Assembly (NCBI GenBank): GCA_029222685.1
Contig: JARHVB010000041.1
Coordinates: 1-64,000, forward strand
DNA from: Terripilifer ovatus
Lineage (GTDB): Bacteria > Pseudomonadota > Alphaproteobacteria > Rhizobiales > Beijerinckiaceae
Direction of reading: 5' to 3'
Length of the DNA: 64,000 bases
Positions 35,491-42,369 of this stretch are shown here, one piece after another (position 1 is the first letter of the stretch; every line of letters starts with the position of its first letter). Made by a program: the position numbers and the translations under genes. The notes beneath the pieces were generated by a model. That model was not told the origin of the DNA. It was given only the letters and a program-made list of their open reading frames with translations, and ran no database searches.

Positions 35491-35931
35491 ATGATCTTCA
35501 TCGGCATCCTCGCCAGCATCGCGGCCATCGGCACGCTCTGCTGGCTATTGTTCACGCTTGCCGTCTTCGCGCTGCCGTTCTTTGCAGGCGTCGCCGCAGG
35601 CATGTGGGCCTATGACAGTGGCGCCGGTTGGCTCGGCGGCTTTGTCGTCGGAGCCGTTGCTGCCGGTTTGACCTACGGCATCGGCCAACTTCTCCTCGCC
35701 TTCGTGCGCCCGCTCTGGGCGCGGATCGCTATCGCGCTCGCCTTCGTCGCCCCGGCGGCGCTTGCCGGCTACCATGCCACCCACGGCATCGTGAAACACA
35801 CGATGCCGTCGGAGACCTGGCAAATCGCCTTTTCCGTCATCGGCGCGGTCGCAGTCGGCGTCACGGCACTATTGAAGATGACGACGATGGCCACGCCCGG
35901 ACCGGGTGGCGGCAGCGTCGCGCACGGCTGA
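35491..35931 (+). CDS. Multi-span membrane protein of unknown function
   Basis: A 146-residue protein with about four hydrophobic helices (IFIGILASIAAIGTLCWLLF, LAVFALPFFAGVAAGM, GGFVVGAVAAGLTYGIGQLLLAF, and IAIALAFVAPAALAGY, plus a fifth around IAFSVIGAVAVGVTALL). GGGAG precedes ATG 35491. It is the sort of small inner-membrane protein often found in the accessory part of proteobacterial ICEs. No catalytic motif is visible. Confidence 0.75.
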   Translation: MIFIGILASIAAIGTLCWLLFTLAVFALPFFAGVAAGMWAYDSGAGWLGGFVVGAVAAGLTYGIGQLLLAFVRPLWARIAIALAFVAPAALAGYHATHGIVKHTMPSETWQIAFSVIGAVAVGVTALLKMTTMATPGPGGGSVAHG

Positions 35932-36547
35932 CGCCCCAGAGCTGCGGACCGGAAGCGACACTTGGTTTCGGGTGTGAGCCTGACGATCCTCTATGTCTGG
36001 CGGTGCGATGTATTGATCGTGATCTTTGCTCATGTCGCGACCGATCTATGGGCCTCATGCGGCCCGTATGAGCAGCCTTGGTTCATGGGCGACGCCTGCC
36101 GAGCGGCGCGTCTGAGGCGCGATGTCAACGGCGTTGTCGCCGTGGATCGCGGGATGGCGACTCACGACTGATGCGCACCGCGGCGTGCACACAGAGCGCG
36201 TCATCGACGGCGTGTATCGTTCCTGTGATCTAGACGGTTGCAGCGAGGTCGCCACGTTCTCCGTTGCTCGGTCTCTGTCTGGTCGACCGCTCCAAACGGC
36301 CTCTTCAATGGGCTGATCTGGCCGGAGGTCGGCTGCGCCTCGACCGCCTATGCGGCAATGGCGCCGATCGACTTTCTTCCCCTGCCGGCTGCGCCGTCAT
36401 TCCTCGCGAAACAAGAAAGTCGCCTGGCTGCCATCCTCCGCTGCGCTACGGCCTGCGAGCAGGTGCCGCGTCGATCGCCTCCGGCCTGTCGATCGCCATC
36501 GAGGCCGCAATGGTGCGGGCTCGGAACAGAGTTCAAGGAGAACTATC
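35932..36547. other. Long non-coding gap ahead of DUF736 gene
   Basis: These 616 bases have no convincing gene; open frames on both strands lack ribosome sites and coherent protein composition. The last 150 bases form the leader of the DUF736 gene and include TCGCGAAAC (36396-36404) and GCCATCCTCCGCTGCGCTA (about 36429-36447), which resemble the leader of the DUF2493 gene. Confidence 0.45.
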
Positions 36548-36874
36548 ATGGCGACCATCGGTACCTTCAAGAAGTCCGGCACGAACGAGTTCACCGGCCA
36601 AATCGTCACCCTCAGCGTCCAGGCAAAGAACGTCCGCATCGTCCCCGAGGCCAACCGCTCTGGCGAGAACGCCCCCAGCCACCGCGTCTTCGCAGGCCGC
36701 GTCGAGATCGGCGCCGCCTGGTCCAAGCGCAGCAACGAGGGCCGCGATTATCTGGGCCTCAAGCTCGACGATCCGAGCTTCGCCGCCCCGATCTACGCCA
36801 ACCTCTTCGACGACGAGGAGGGCGAGGGTTACAGCCTCATCTGGTCCCGCCCCAATGGCCGCCGCGCCGACTAA
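36548..36874 (+). CDS. DUF736 protein, copy 1
   Basis: A 108-residue DUF736 protein ([24 protein letters not shown], then [43 protein letters not shown], ending [22 protein letters not shown]). DUF736 genes are a hallmark of alphaproteobacterial plasmids and ICEs and are often highly expressed; the function is not established. AAGGAG lies before the ATG and a strong terminator follows. A second, divergent copy is at 41025-41360. Confidence 0.9.
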   Translation: MATIGTFKKSGTNEFTGQIVTLSVQAKNVRIVPEANRSGENAPSHRVFAGRVEIGAAWSKRSNEGRDYLGLKLDDPSFAAPIYANLFDDEEGEGYSLIWSRPNGRRAD

Positions 36875-36887
36875 TCCAGCCCGCAAC

Positions 36888-36923
36888 GCCCCGCCCGATC
36901 CTCGGGCGGGGCAAGTTGTTTTT
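36888..36923 (+). terminator. Rho-independent terminator after DUF736 gene
   Basis: An 11-bp perfect stem (36888-36898 with 36902-36912; GCCCCGCCCGA / TCGGGCGGGGC) with a three-base loop is followed by AAGTTGTTTTT. It lies 13 bases past the stop codon. Confidence 0.85.
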
Positions 36924-37022
36924 AAGACCTGCCGTCTCGGCTTCGTACAATGTCGGCTTTACGCCTCGGCGGTTATCGGCTTTGCGCCTTTCCGCCGATC
37001 GGAAGTGCGACTCGGGGGGGAC

Positions 37023-37250
37023 TCACTTCTCACCCTTCTTTACCGTCTCGTCGAGCAGATCGACCGGCCTGACATCCAACGCTTCCGCCAAATGCCACAT
37101 CGTCAACAGCGTGACATTTTGCTGGCCCCGCTCCATGCCGCTCACATAGGCGCGATCCACACCCATTTTCACGGCGACCGCCTCCTGACTCAGACCGGCC
37201 GCAATGCGATACCTCCTGACGTTGGCTCCAAAGATTCTGCGAATGTCCAT
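37023..37250 (-). CDS. Small XRE-family repressor-like protein
   Basis: A 75-residue protein that is almost entirely an XRE helix-turn-helix (FGANVRRYRIAAGLSQEAVAVKMGVDRAYVSGMERGQQNVTLLTMWHLAEALDV). I chose ATG 37250 since MDIRRIFGANVRRYR is the usual start of such proteins; a TTG six codons earlier (37268) is possible. It is divergent from the DUF2285 gene cluster and may regulate it. A palindrome lies in the shared promoter region. Confidence 0.85.
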   Translation of the reverse strand: MDIRRIFGANVRRYRIAAGLSQEAVAVKMGVDRAYVSGMERGQQNVTLLTMWHLAEALDVRPVDLLDETVKKGEK

Positions 37251-37274
37251 CCGCAGGATAGGAGACAATCGTGC

Positions 37275-37302
37275 ATTATATCGCTACGTGTTATAATACA
37301 CG
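37275..37302. promoter_or_regulatory. Promoter/operator of the small XRE gene
   Basis: On the minus strand TATAAT occurs at 37280-37275, about 25 bases before the XRE start, a good -10 box. Next to it CGTGT (37287-37291) and ACACG (37298-37302) form a palindrome around a central TATAAT (37292-37297), about where the repressor could cover the -35 region. Autoregulation by the XRE protein is the simple inference. Confidence 0.45.
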
Positions 37303-37424
37303 GCCCCGCGGCCTGCGTGTGATGCCGCCAGTGGGCTGCCGCGATGCGTGAAAAGCATCGGGAAATTTCAGCTATCGGTCTGGTTTGCAGTTGCACTGCG
37401 GATACGATCGATTAACCAAAGACG

Positions 37425-37700
37425 ATGGACGCGCCAATGACCGTCATTGCCTTCCAAGATCGTCCGCCCGAGAGCGACCGTCTCACGGCCTACGATGAAA
37501 GCCATCTCGTCGCCTATATCCGATTACTGGACGCCGACGCGGAAGGCGCCGATTGGCGTGAGGTGGTGCAGATCATCTTCGGATTCGATCCCGACCGTGA
37601 CCCCGAACGCGCTCGCATCATGCATCAAACCCATCTCGCCCGCGCCCGCTGGATGACGACGACCGGCTATCGCGAACTCCTCCGCCCCCGCGTGCAGTGA
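37425..37700 (+). CDS. DUF2285 (RovC-like DNA-binding) protein
   Basis: A 91-residue protein consisting of one DUF2285-like domain: AYDESHLVAYIRLLDADAEGADWREVVQIIFGFDPDRDPERARIMHQTHLARARWMTTTGYRELL. The domain is related to the DNA-binding part of RovC-type regulators. Such genes form a small regulatory cluster just before the transfer genes in this ICE family, together with the next gene. The start may instead be ATG 37437; no strong ribosome site separates the two. Confidence 0.8.
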   Translation: MDAPMTVIAFQDRPPESDRLTAYDESHLVAYIRLLDADAEGADWREVVQIIFGFDPDRDPERARIMHQTHLARARWMTTTGYRELLRPRVQ

Positions 37701-37823
37701 GATAGAGCGCTCCTCTCGGTCGTCAGAGGCATCGCGCCGGCCAGATTCAGGGACTTCCGTCTCATCTCGTGGGCGGCAACTCTGCACACGCAGGGAGCAC
37801 TGAGCGCGGACGAGGAGACGCGT

Positions 37824-38604
37824 ATGGCCGAGCCGCCCGATTGGCGATTGCACCAAACCGAACGCGCTCTGAACCGGCTGGAGCGACACGGATTCGCGTG
37901 GGAATTTCTACGCCGCAATCCCGACTATCGAAGTCAGTACGACAGCCTGCGTAGCACCCCAACAAGCCGGCCAGGCGCTGCATCGCGACAAAGGAGCACC
38001 GCCCCACAATGGGGATTACGCTTTCCTGATCGATCCCGACCTCTCCGCTCATGACACCGCGATCTTTTGGTGTCCCGAGCTCCTCGCCAGCGTGCTGCTG
38101 CTTGAAGCCGCACCGGCCGTGTTTCGGATGGCCCGTCGGCTCGAGCAACTCGACCTGACCCTCGCAACCGTACACACACTGCGAGGCAGCGGAACCGCGA
38201 TCGTATTGCCTCACCCGGGCGGCGATCATCATTTGATCCTCGGTGCGATCGAGCCGGATCAACCCCTCGCGGTGCTGCTGCCGCTCGACGACAGCTTCCA
38301 CATCCGCGCCGAAGCAGCATTGCGATTCCAACGGCGTCTGTTCGGACGCGCGACCGGTCCGCCACCGCGCGCGCTGACGCTCACCCCACGCTACCGCCTG
38401 CGGCTGGTGCGCATGGTGCGCGCGCTAGACGGCCGATCCTCCGGCGCCACGTATCGCGAAATCGCTGCGGTGCTCTTCGAAACGCATCAGCAATCCGCGA
38501 CCGAGTGGAAAACGTCGTCCATCCGTGCCCAGACAATCCGCTTGGTCAAGGATGCCGAGACGATGGTGCGCGGCGGCTATCTCCGCTTGCTGGCAGGCCG
38601 CTGA
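37824..38604 (+). pseudogene. DUF6499-DUF2285 regulator with +1 frameshift
   Basis: The first frame starts at ATG 37824 with a DUF6499 domain (PDWRLHQTERALNRLERHGFAWEFLRRNPDYRSQYDSL) and runs to WGLRF at 38010-38024. The family then continues LIDPDLSAHDTAIFWCPELLASVLLL, which is present one base later in another frame from 38026 on and ends with a DUF2285 domain (LRLVRMVRALDGRSSGATYREIAAVLFE to GGYLRLLAG). One extra base within CTTTCC (38021-38026) explains the break. The original frame stops at 38052-38054. It may be a true mutation or a sequencing error in an otherwise intact gene. Confidence 0.85.
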
Positions 38605-38757
38605 CCTGCGCCGCAGCTCCCATCGAACATCGTCACAAAGGGGTACGCGCACAGAGGGGTCTCACTCCGTCATCCACCCTGACGCCGGCGGTTCGCCATC
38701 GTGGTCCCTGCTTCGCCACTGCACCCCGGCGGGGCAGCCGATTCCCCGGAGGCCCCA

Positions 38758-39048
38758 ATGTCAGCAACGCGACTCGACCCCCCGCCACGCTATCTCCGGA
38801 CCCCCGAGGCGGCGCGCTACCTCGGTCTGTCCGGTCGCACGCTGGAGAAACACCGCACCTACGGCACGGGACCGGTCTATCGCAAGCTGGGTGGCCGCAT
38901 TGTCTATGCGCTCGACGATCTACAAGCTTGGGCCGATCGCGGCACACGGCAGTCGACGTCGGATCCGGGCCACGGTGTTGTCCACCCTGCGAAGCGACAG
39001 TCGACGCCCGGCGGGGGAATGCCCGCGCGACGCGGCGGCGCATCATGA
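38758..39048 (+). CDS. AlpA/MerR-type helix-turn-helix protein
   Basis: A 96-residue DNA-binding protein with a winged helix-turn-helix of the excisionase/AlpA class: YLRTPEAARYLGLSGRTLEKHRTYGTGPVYRKLGGRIVYALDDLQAWAD at about residues 12-60, then a Pro/Gly/Arg-rich tail. Its stop overlaps the parA start (ATGA). In related ICEs a gene of this type starts the transfer operon; it could be a regulator or an excision factor. Confidence 0.85.
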   Translation: MSATRLDPPPRYLRTPEAARYLGLSGRTLEKHRTYGTGPVYRKLGGRIVYALDDLQAWADRGTRQSTSDPGHGVVHPAKRQSTPGGGMPARRGGAS

Positions 39049-39683
39049 TCGTCGCGCTCCTCAATCAGAAGGGCGGCGTCGGCAAGACAACGCTGGCGCT
39101 GCATCTCGCCGGTGAATGGGCTCGGCGAGGAAAGCGCGTCGTTCTCATCGACGCCGACCCCCAAGGCTCGGCGCTCGACTGGTCGCAGCAGCGAGCGCGC
39201 GAAGGCCTCGGACGCCTGTTTGGTGTCGTCGGTCTTGCGCGAGATACACTTCATAGCGAAGCGCCGGAACTGGCGCGAAGCGCCAATCATGTGGTGATCG
39301 ACGGGCCACCGCGTGTCGCCAGCCTGATGCGCTCCGCGCTGCTTGCCGCCGACCTGGTGCTGATCCCCGTGCAGCCATCACCTTTCGATGGCTGGGCGTC
39401 AGCGGAGATGCTCTCGCTGCTGGGCGAAGCGCGGATCTACCGCCCCCAGCTCGCCGCCCGCTTGGTGCTGAATCGCTGCGGAGCGCGAACCGTCATCGCG
39501 CGCGAGACGGCCGAGACGCTCGCCGATCACGATCCGCCGGTACTCACCAGCACCGTCGGCCAGCGCGTCACCTTCGCCGACGCGGCACGCTCCGGCCGCC
39601 TGGTCTCGGAGATCAACGAACGCAGCCCTGCAGCGCGCGAGATCACCGCACTCTGCACCGAGGTCGGGAGGATCGCGCCATGA
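39045..39683 (+). CDS. parA: ParA-family ATPase
   Basis: A 212-residue ParA/MinD-like ATPase. The deviant Walker A KGGVGKTTL is at 9-17, the A' region VLIDADPQGSALDW follows, and VVIDGPPR is the Walker B-like strand. It probably positions or stabilises the excised ICE or transfer complex with the following small protein as partner. Overlaps of four bases at both ends (with the HTH gene and the next gene) show translational coupling. Confidence 0.92.
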   Translation: MIVALLNQKGGVGKTTLALHLAGEWARRGKRVVLIDADPQGSALDWSQQRAREGLGRLFGVVGLARDTLHSEAPELARSANHVVIDGPPRVASLMRSALLAADLVLIPVQPSPFDGWASAEMLSLLGEARIYRPQLAARLVLNRCGARTVIARETAETLADHDPPVLTSTVGQRVTFADAARSGRLVSEINERSPAAREITALCTEVGRIAP

Positions 39684-39934
39684 CGGAGCGATCCCACAAA
39701 CGTGCCTTCACTGCACGTCCAGCCGATCCTGAGAGCTGGGTGAAAGCCCCCGATCCGCGCCGCACGCGCGGAGGCGACGCCGCGAATTTCACCGCACGCC
39801 TCACCATCGACGTCACGCCCGACCTGCGCGGCCAGATCAAGATCGCTGCGTTCCAGCGCGGCGTCACTGTCGCCGACATGCTGCGCGAGCTGCTCGCCCG
39901 CGAATTTCCCCCAACCGAAGGAGGTACGCCATGA
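39680..39934 (+). CDS. Small ParA partner, ribbon-helix-helix-like
   Basis: An 84-residue protein with a basic, Pro-rich N-terminus and a C-terminal part (NFTARLTIDVTPDLRGQIKIAAFQRGVTVADMLRELLAREF) that fits a ribbon-helix-helix: a strand followed by two helices. Small proteins of this design next to parA act as centromere-binding adaptors (ParG-like). The assignment is by fold and position only. Confidence 0.75.
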   Translation: MTERSHKRAFTARPADPESWVKAPDPRRTRGGDAANFTARLTIDVTPDLRGQIKIAAFQRGVTVADMLRELLAREFPPTEGGTP

Positions 39935-40437
39935 ACGGCGCTCCTGACTTGCGTCGCGTTGCGACGCCGACGGTGGTTGGTCTGACCCACGTCGAGCTGA
40001 CCTGGCTTGAGAAGAAGGTCGAATACTGGATCAGGTTCGGCCAGGACGTCCACGAACAGATTCTCGACCGCCGTCGGCGCGTCGTCAGCTTCCCGCCCCA
40101 TAGCGTTTTCGCCTTCGTCCGTTGGGCGGCTAACGACTTCGGGACGATCATCTCGCGCATCGACATCGTGCGCGCGATCTCGCCGGGCGAGCCCTATCAG
40201 ACGCTGCCCTTCGTGCGCCCTGGCGGCGACATCCTGCTGAAGATGGACGGCTGGCCGAAGGTCGAGCGCGTCCTGCAGATCGTCGACGCGATCGAGTCGC
40301 TCGGCATCAATCCCGCCGAGGTCTCGCCACATCATTGGCGACACGTTCACAATCGTCTCGCTGCCGGCCAAGAGCCGCGCAGCTACACTGCCGAGCAGCA
40401 TCGGGCCATCCTTCTGCGCCGAAGGGTCGAGCCATGA
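39931..40437 (+). CDS. DUF2840 protein
   Basis: A 168-residue protein of the DUF2840 family, found in the transfer region of many alpha- and betaproteobacterial ICEs. Characteristic segments are THVELTWLEKKVEYWIRFG, RRRVVSFPPHSVFAFVRWAANDFGT and RPGGDILLKMDGWPKVERVLQIVDAIE. No function is established. It overlaps the preceding and the following gene by four bases each. Confidence 0.87.
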   Translation: MNGAPDLRRVATPTVVGLTHVELTWLEKKVEYWIRFGQDVHEQILDRRRRVVSFPPHSVFAFVRWAANDFGTIISRIDIVRAISPGEPYQTLPFVRPGGDILLKMDGWPKVERVLQIVDAIESLGINPAEVSPHHWRHVHNRLAAGQEPRSYTAEQHRAILLRRRVEP

Positions 40438-40979
40438 CCCGCTTCGGCTACGTCATGACGACGTACTTCACCGTGATGTTGATCGGCGGCCTGTCGTTCA
40501 TCCACGTCACACCCAGGCTGATCTGGAACGCCTCCGCCAGCACGCCGATCGGACTCTATTCGCTCGATCGCTCGGCGCAGCTTGAAGTGACCGACCTCGT
40601 CGCTGTGGAGACCCCGGAGCCGCTCGCATCGTTCCTCGCCGAGCGTGGCTACGTTCCGCGCGGCGTCCCGCTCATGAAACGCGTCGCGGCGCTTCCCGGG
40701 CAGCAGGTTTGCCGCACCCGCGCGCACGTCACCATCGACGGTATAGCGATGGGCGAAGCGCTGACGCGCGACCGTCTCGGCCGCGATCTTCCCATTTGGC
40801 AGGGCTGCCGGCGCATCGCCGATGGCGAAATCTTCCTCATGAACTGGTCCGTCGAGGACAGCCTCGACGGTCGCTACTTCGGTCCGATTTCGACTCGCTC
40901 GATCATCGGCCGCGCAACGCCGCTGTGGACCGATGAAGACGGCAGCGGCCGCTTCGAATGGCGCGCCGCGACGCGGTGA
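40434..40979 (+). CDS. traF: TraF-type S26 signal peptidase
   Basis: A 181-residue membrane-anchored peptidase of the conjugative TraF/S26 family. One N-terminal transmembrane helix (TYFTVMLIGGLSFIHVTPRLIW) is followed by the catalytic Ser near 36 in SASTPIGLYSL and the general-base Lys near 82 in LMKRVAALPG. TraF enzymes mature the pilin (here TrbC), in IncP plasmids by cyclising it. All catalytic residues are present. Confidence 0.88.
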   Translation: MTRFGYVMTTYFTVMLIGGLSFIHVTPRLIWNASASTPIGLYSLDRSAQLEVTDLVAVETPEPLASFLAERGYVPRGVPLMKRVAALPGQQVCRTRAHVTIDGIAMGEALTRDRLGRDLPIWQGCRRIADGEIFLMNWSVEDSLDGRYFGPISTRSIIGRATPLWTDEDGSGRFEWRAATR

Positions 40980-41024
40980 ACGACGCGCCTATCCGACCTC
41001 ACCGCACAGCAAAGGAGTCTTCCC

Positions 41025-41360
41025 ATGCCGCAGATCGGCGAATTCACGCGCACGAAGAACGGCTACGCCGGCCACATCCGCACGCTCTCGCTGGACGCCC
41101 AGATCGTGCTCATCCCCGCTGAGCACACCGACGCCGAGAATGCGCCGGACTATCGTGTTCATCACGGCAATGACGACGGACCCGAGATCGGCGCCGGATG
41201 GAAACGAACCAGCGAAAAGGCCGGCGACTACGTCTCCTTGCAGATCGACGACCCCACCCTGGCCCAGCCTATCCGCGCGAACCTGTTCCAATCGACCGAT
41301 GACAAATCCGTCTGGAGTCTGCTCTGGAACCGTCCACCCAAACGCGGCGAGCGGGACTGA
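41025..41360 (+). CDS. DUF736 protein, copy 2
   Basis: A 111-residue DUF736 protein (MPQIGEFTRTKNGYAGHIRTLSLDAQIVLIP, then APDYRVHHGNDDGPEIGAGWKRTSEKAGDYVSLQIDDPTLAQPIRANLF). It differs strongly from copy 1 (36548-36874), so the two are old paralogues. AAAGGAG precedes the ATG. It sits inside the transfer operon between traF and the lytic transglycosylase gene. Confidence 0.9.
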   Translation: MPQIGEFTRTKNGYAGHIRTLSLDAQIVLIPAEHTDAENAPDYRVHHGNDDGPEIGAGWKRTSEKAGDYVSLQIDDPTLAQPIRANLFQSTDDKSVWSLLWNRPPKRGERD

Positions 41361-41363
41361 ACG

Positions 41364-42125
41364 ATGTCCGTCCCTCATCACCAAACTGTCGTCGGGCGGC
41401 TAAGCGCCGTCCGACTGACAGCCTTCCTTCTCCTTTCCGGCTTGCTCCTGGCCGTGCCGCTCAGCGCCACAGCGAACGCTCAGGATGTGCCGGCTACACG
41501 AACCGCGCCGACGCATCCGTTCGCCGTTCACATCGAAGAGGCCGCACGGCGCTTCGGCATCCCGGCTGCGTGGATTCGCGCAGTCATGCGCGCGGAAAGC
41601 GCCGGCGATGTACACGCGATCTCCTCTGCCGGCGCGATGGGCCTGATGCAGATCATGCCGGATACCTGGGCGGAGCTGCGCGTACGCCATAGACTCGGAC
41701 GCGATCCTTACGATCCGCGCGACAACATCCTGGCCGGCGCGGCGTACTTGCGCGAGATGTATGATCGCTACGGTTTGCCGGGCTTTCTCGCGGCCTACAA
41801 TGCGGGACCAGGGCGCTACGAAGAGTATCTCGCGGGCCGCCCGTTGCCGGCCGAAACCCGCGCGTATGTCGCCGCATTGCTCCCTTCGTTCGGCGCCGGT
41901 GACCTACCCGGTGCAATCACCGTCGCCGCGGCCGATCCTCGCGCCTGGACTCGTGCGCCGTTGTTCATCATGCGCGATGAGCGCATGACCAGTGTCGATC
42001 CAGCGCAGACGGAACAACAATCAGGCGACGCTCCGGCAGCAGCTCCGATGCGCGAGGCATCCGCGATCATGCCGCAGTCCGCTGGCCTGTTCGTCGCGCG
42101 GTCCGTCGAGCGAGACCCGCGATGA
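41364..42125 (+). CDS. Lytic transglycosylase (VirB1/TrbN-like)
   Basis: A 253-residue periplasmic murein hydrolase. Signal peptide MSVPHHQTVVGRLSAVRLTAFLLLSGLLLAVPLSATANA is followed by a family 1 transglycosylase domain: catalytic Glu78 in MRAESAGD, AGAMGLMQIMPDTW, and AAYNAGPGRYEEY. It should open peptidoglycan locally for assembly of the mating channel. The C-terminal 80 residues are low-complexity. Confidence 0.9.
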   Translation: MSVPHHQTVVGRLSAVRLTAFLLLSGLLLAVPLSATANAQDVPATRTAPTHPFAVHIEEAARRFGIPAAWIRAVMRAESAGDVHAISSAGAMGLMQIMPDTWAELRVRHRLGRDPYDPRDNILAGAAYLREMYDRYGLPGFLAAYNAGPGRYEEYLAGRPLPAETRAYVAALLPSFGAGDLPGAITVAAADPRAWTRAPLFIMRDERMTSVDPAQTEQQSGDAPAAAPMREASAIMPQSAGLFVARSVERDPR

Positions 42126-42212
42126 CACGCGTCAGCCTCTTTCGCAGTCTGGAGTGCACCGTCGCATCATGGAGTGCGTGGAAGGGGAAGCAGGGCAACA
42201 CGACCGCACGAT

Positions 42213-42240
42213 GGCAGGATAAAGGGGCGCGATGTGCGCC
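42213..42240 (-). other. Candidate origin of transfer (oriT) with IncP-like nic site
   Basis: On the minus strand the sequence reads TTTATCCTGCC, containing TATCCTG-C, which fits the MOBP/IncP nic consensus (YATCCTG|Y). TATCCTG corresponds to plus positions 42221-42215. Directly 5' of it is an inverted repeat, GGCGC (42226-42230) with GCGCC (42236-42240), as expected for relaxase recognition. The site lies about 130 bases before the relaxase gene. The 244 bases between the transglycosylase and relaxase genes otherwise hold only a doubtful open frame. Confidence 0.5.
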
Positions 42241-42369
42241 TCGGTTCGGTTGTGCTTTTTCAAGGGTTTACGCTGCGAATTCGCGAGGTGCGCCTGACCG
42301 GCGCAGCCTCCGGCTTCCGCGATTCTCCAAGATTATCCGCGCGATGGCGCGATGTGCGGGCTCGCGGCG

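Noticed and set aside
36238-37322. Long overlapping plus-strand frames across the DUF736 gene
   Set aside because: They are shadows; DUF736 at 36548-36874 has the ribosome site, family match and terminator.
42174-42369. Another frame with a beta-like stretch (VRLGSVVLFQGFTLRIREVRL)
   Set aside because: No start with a ribosome site and it runs on into the relaxase gene in the wrong frame.
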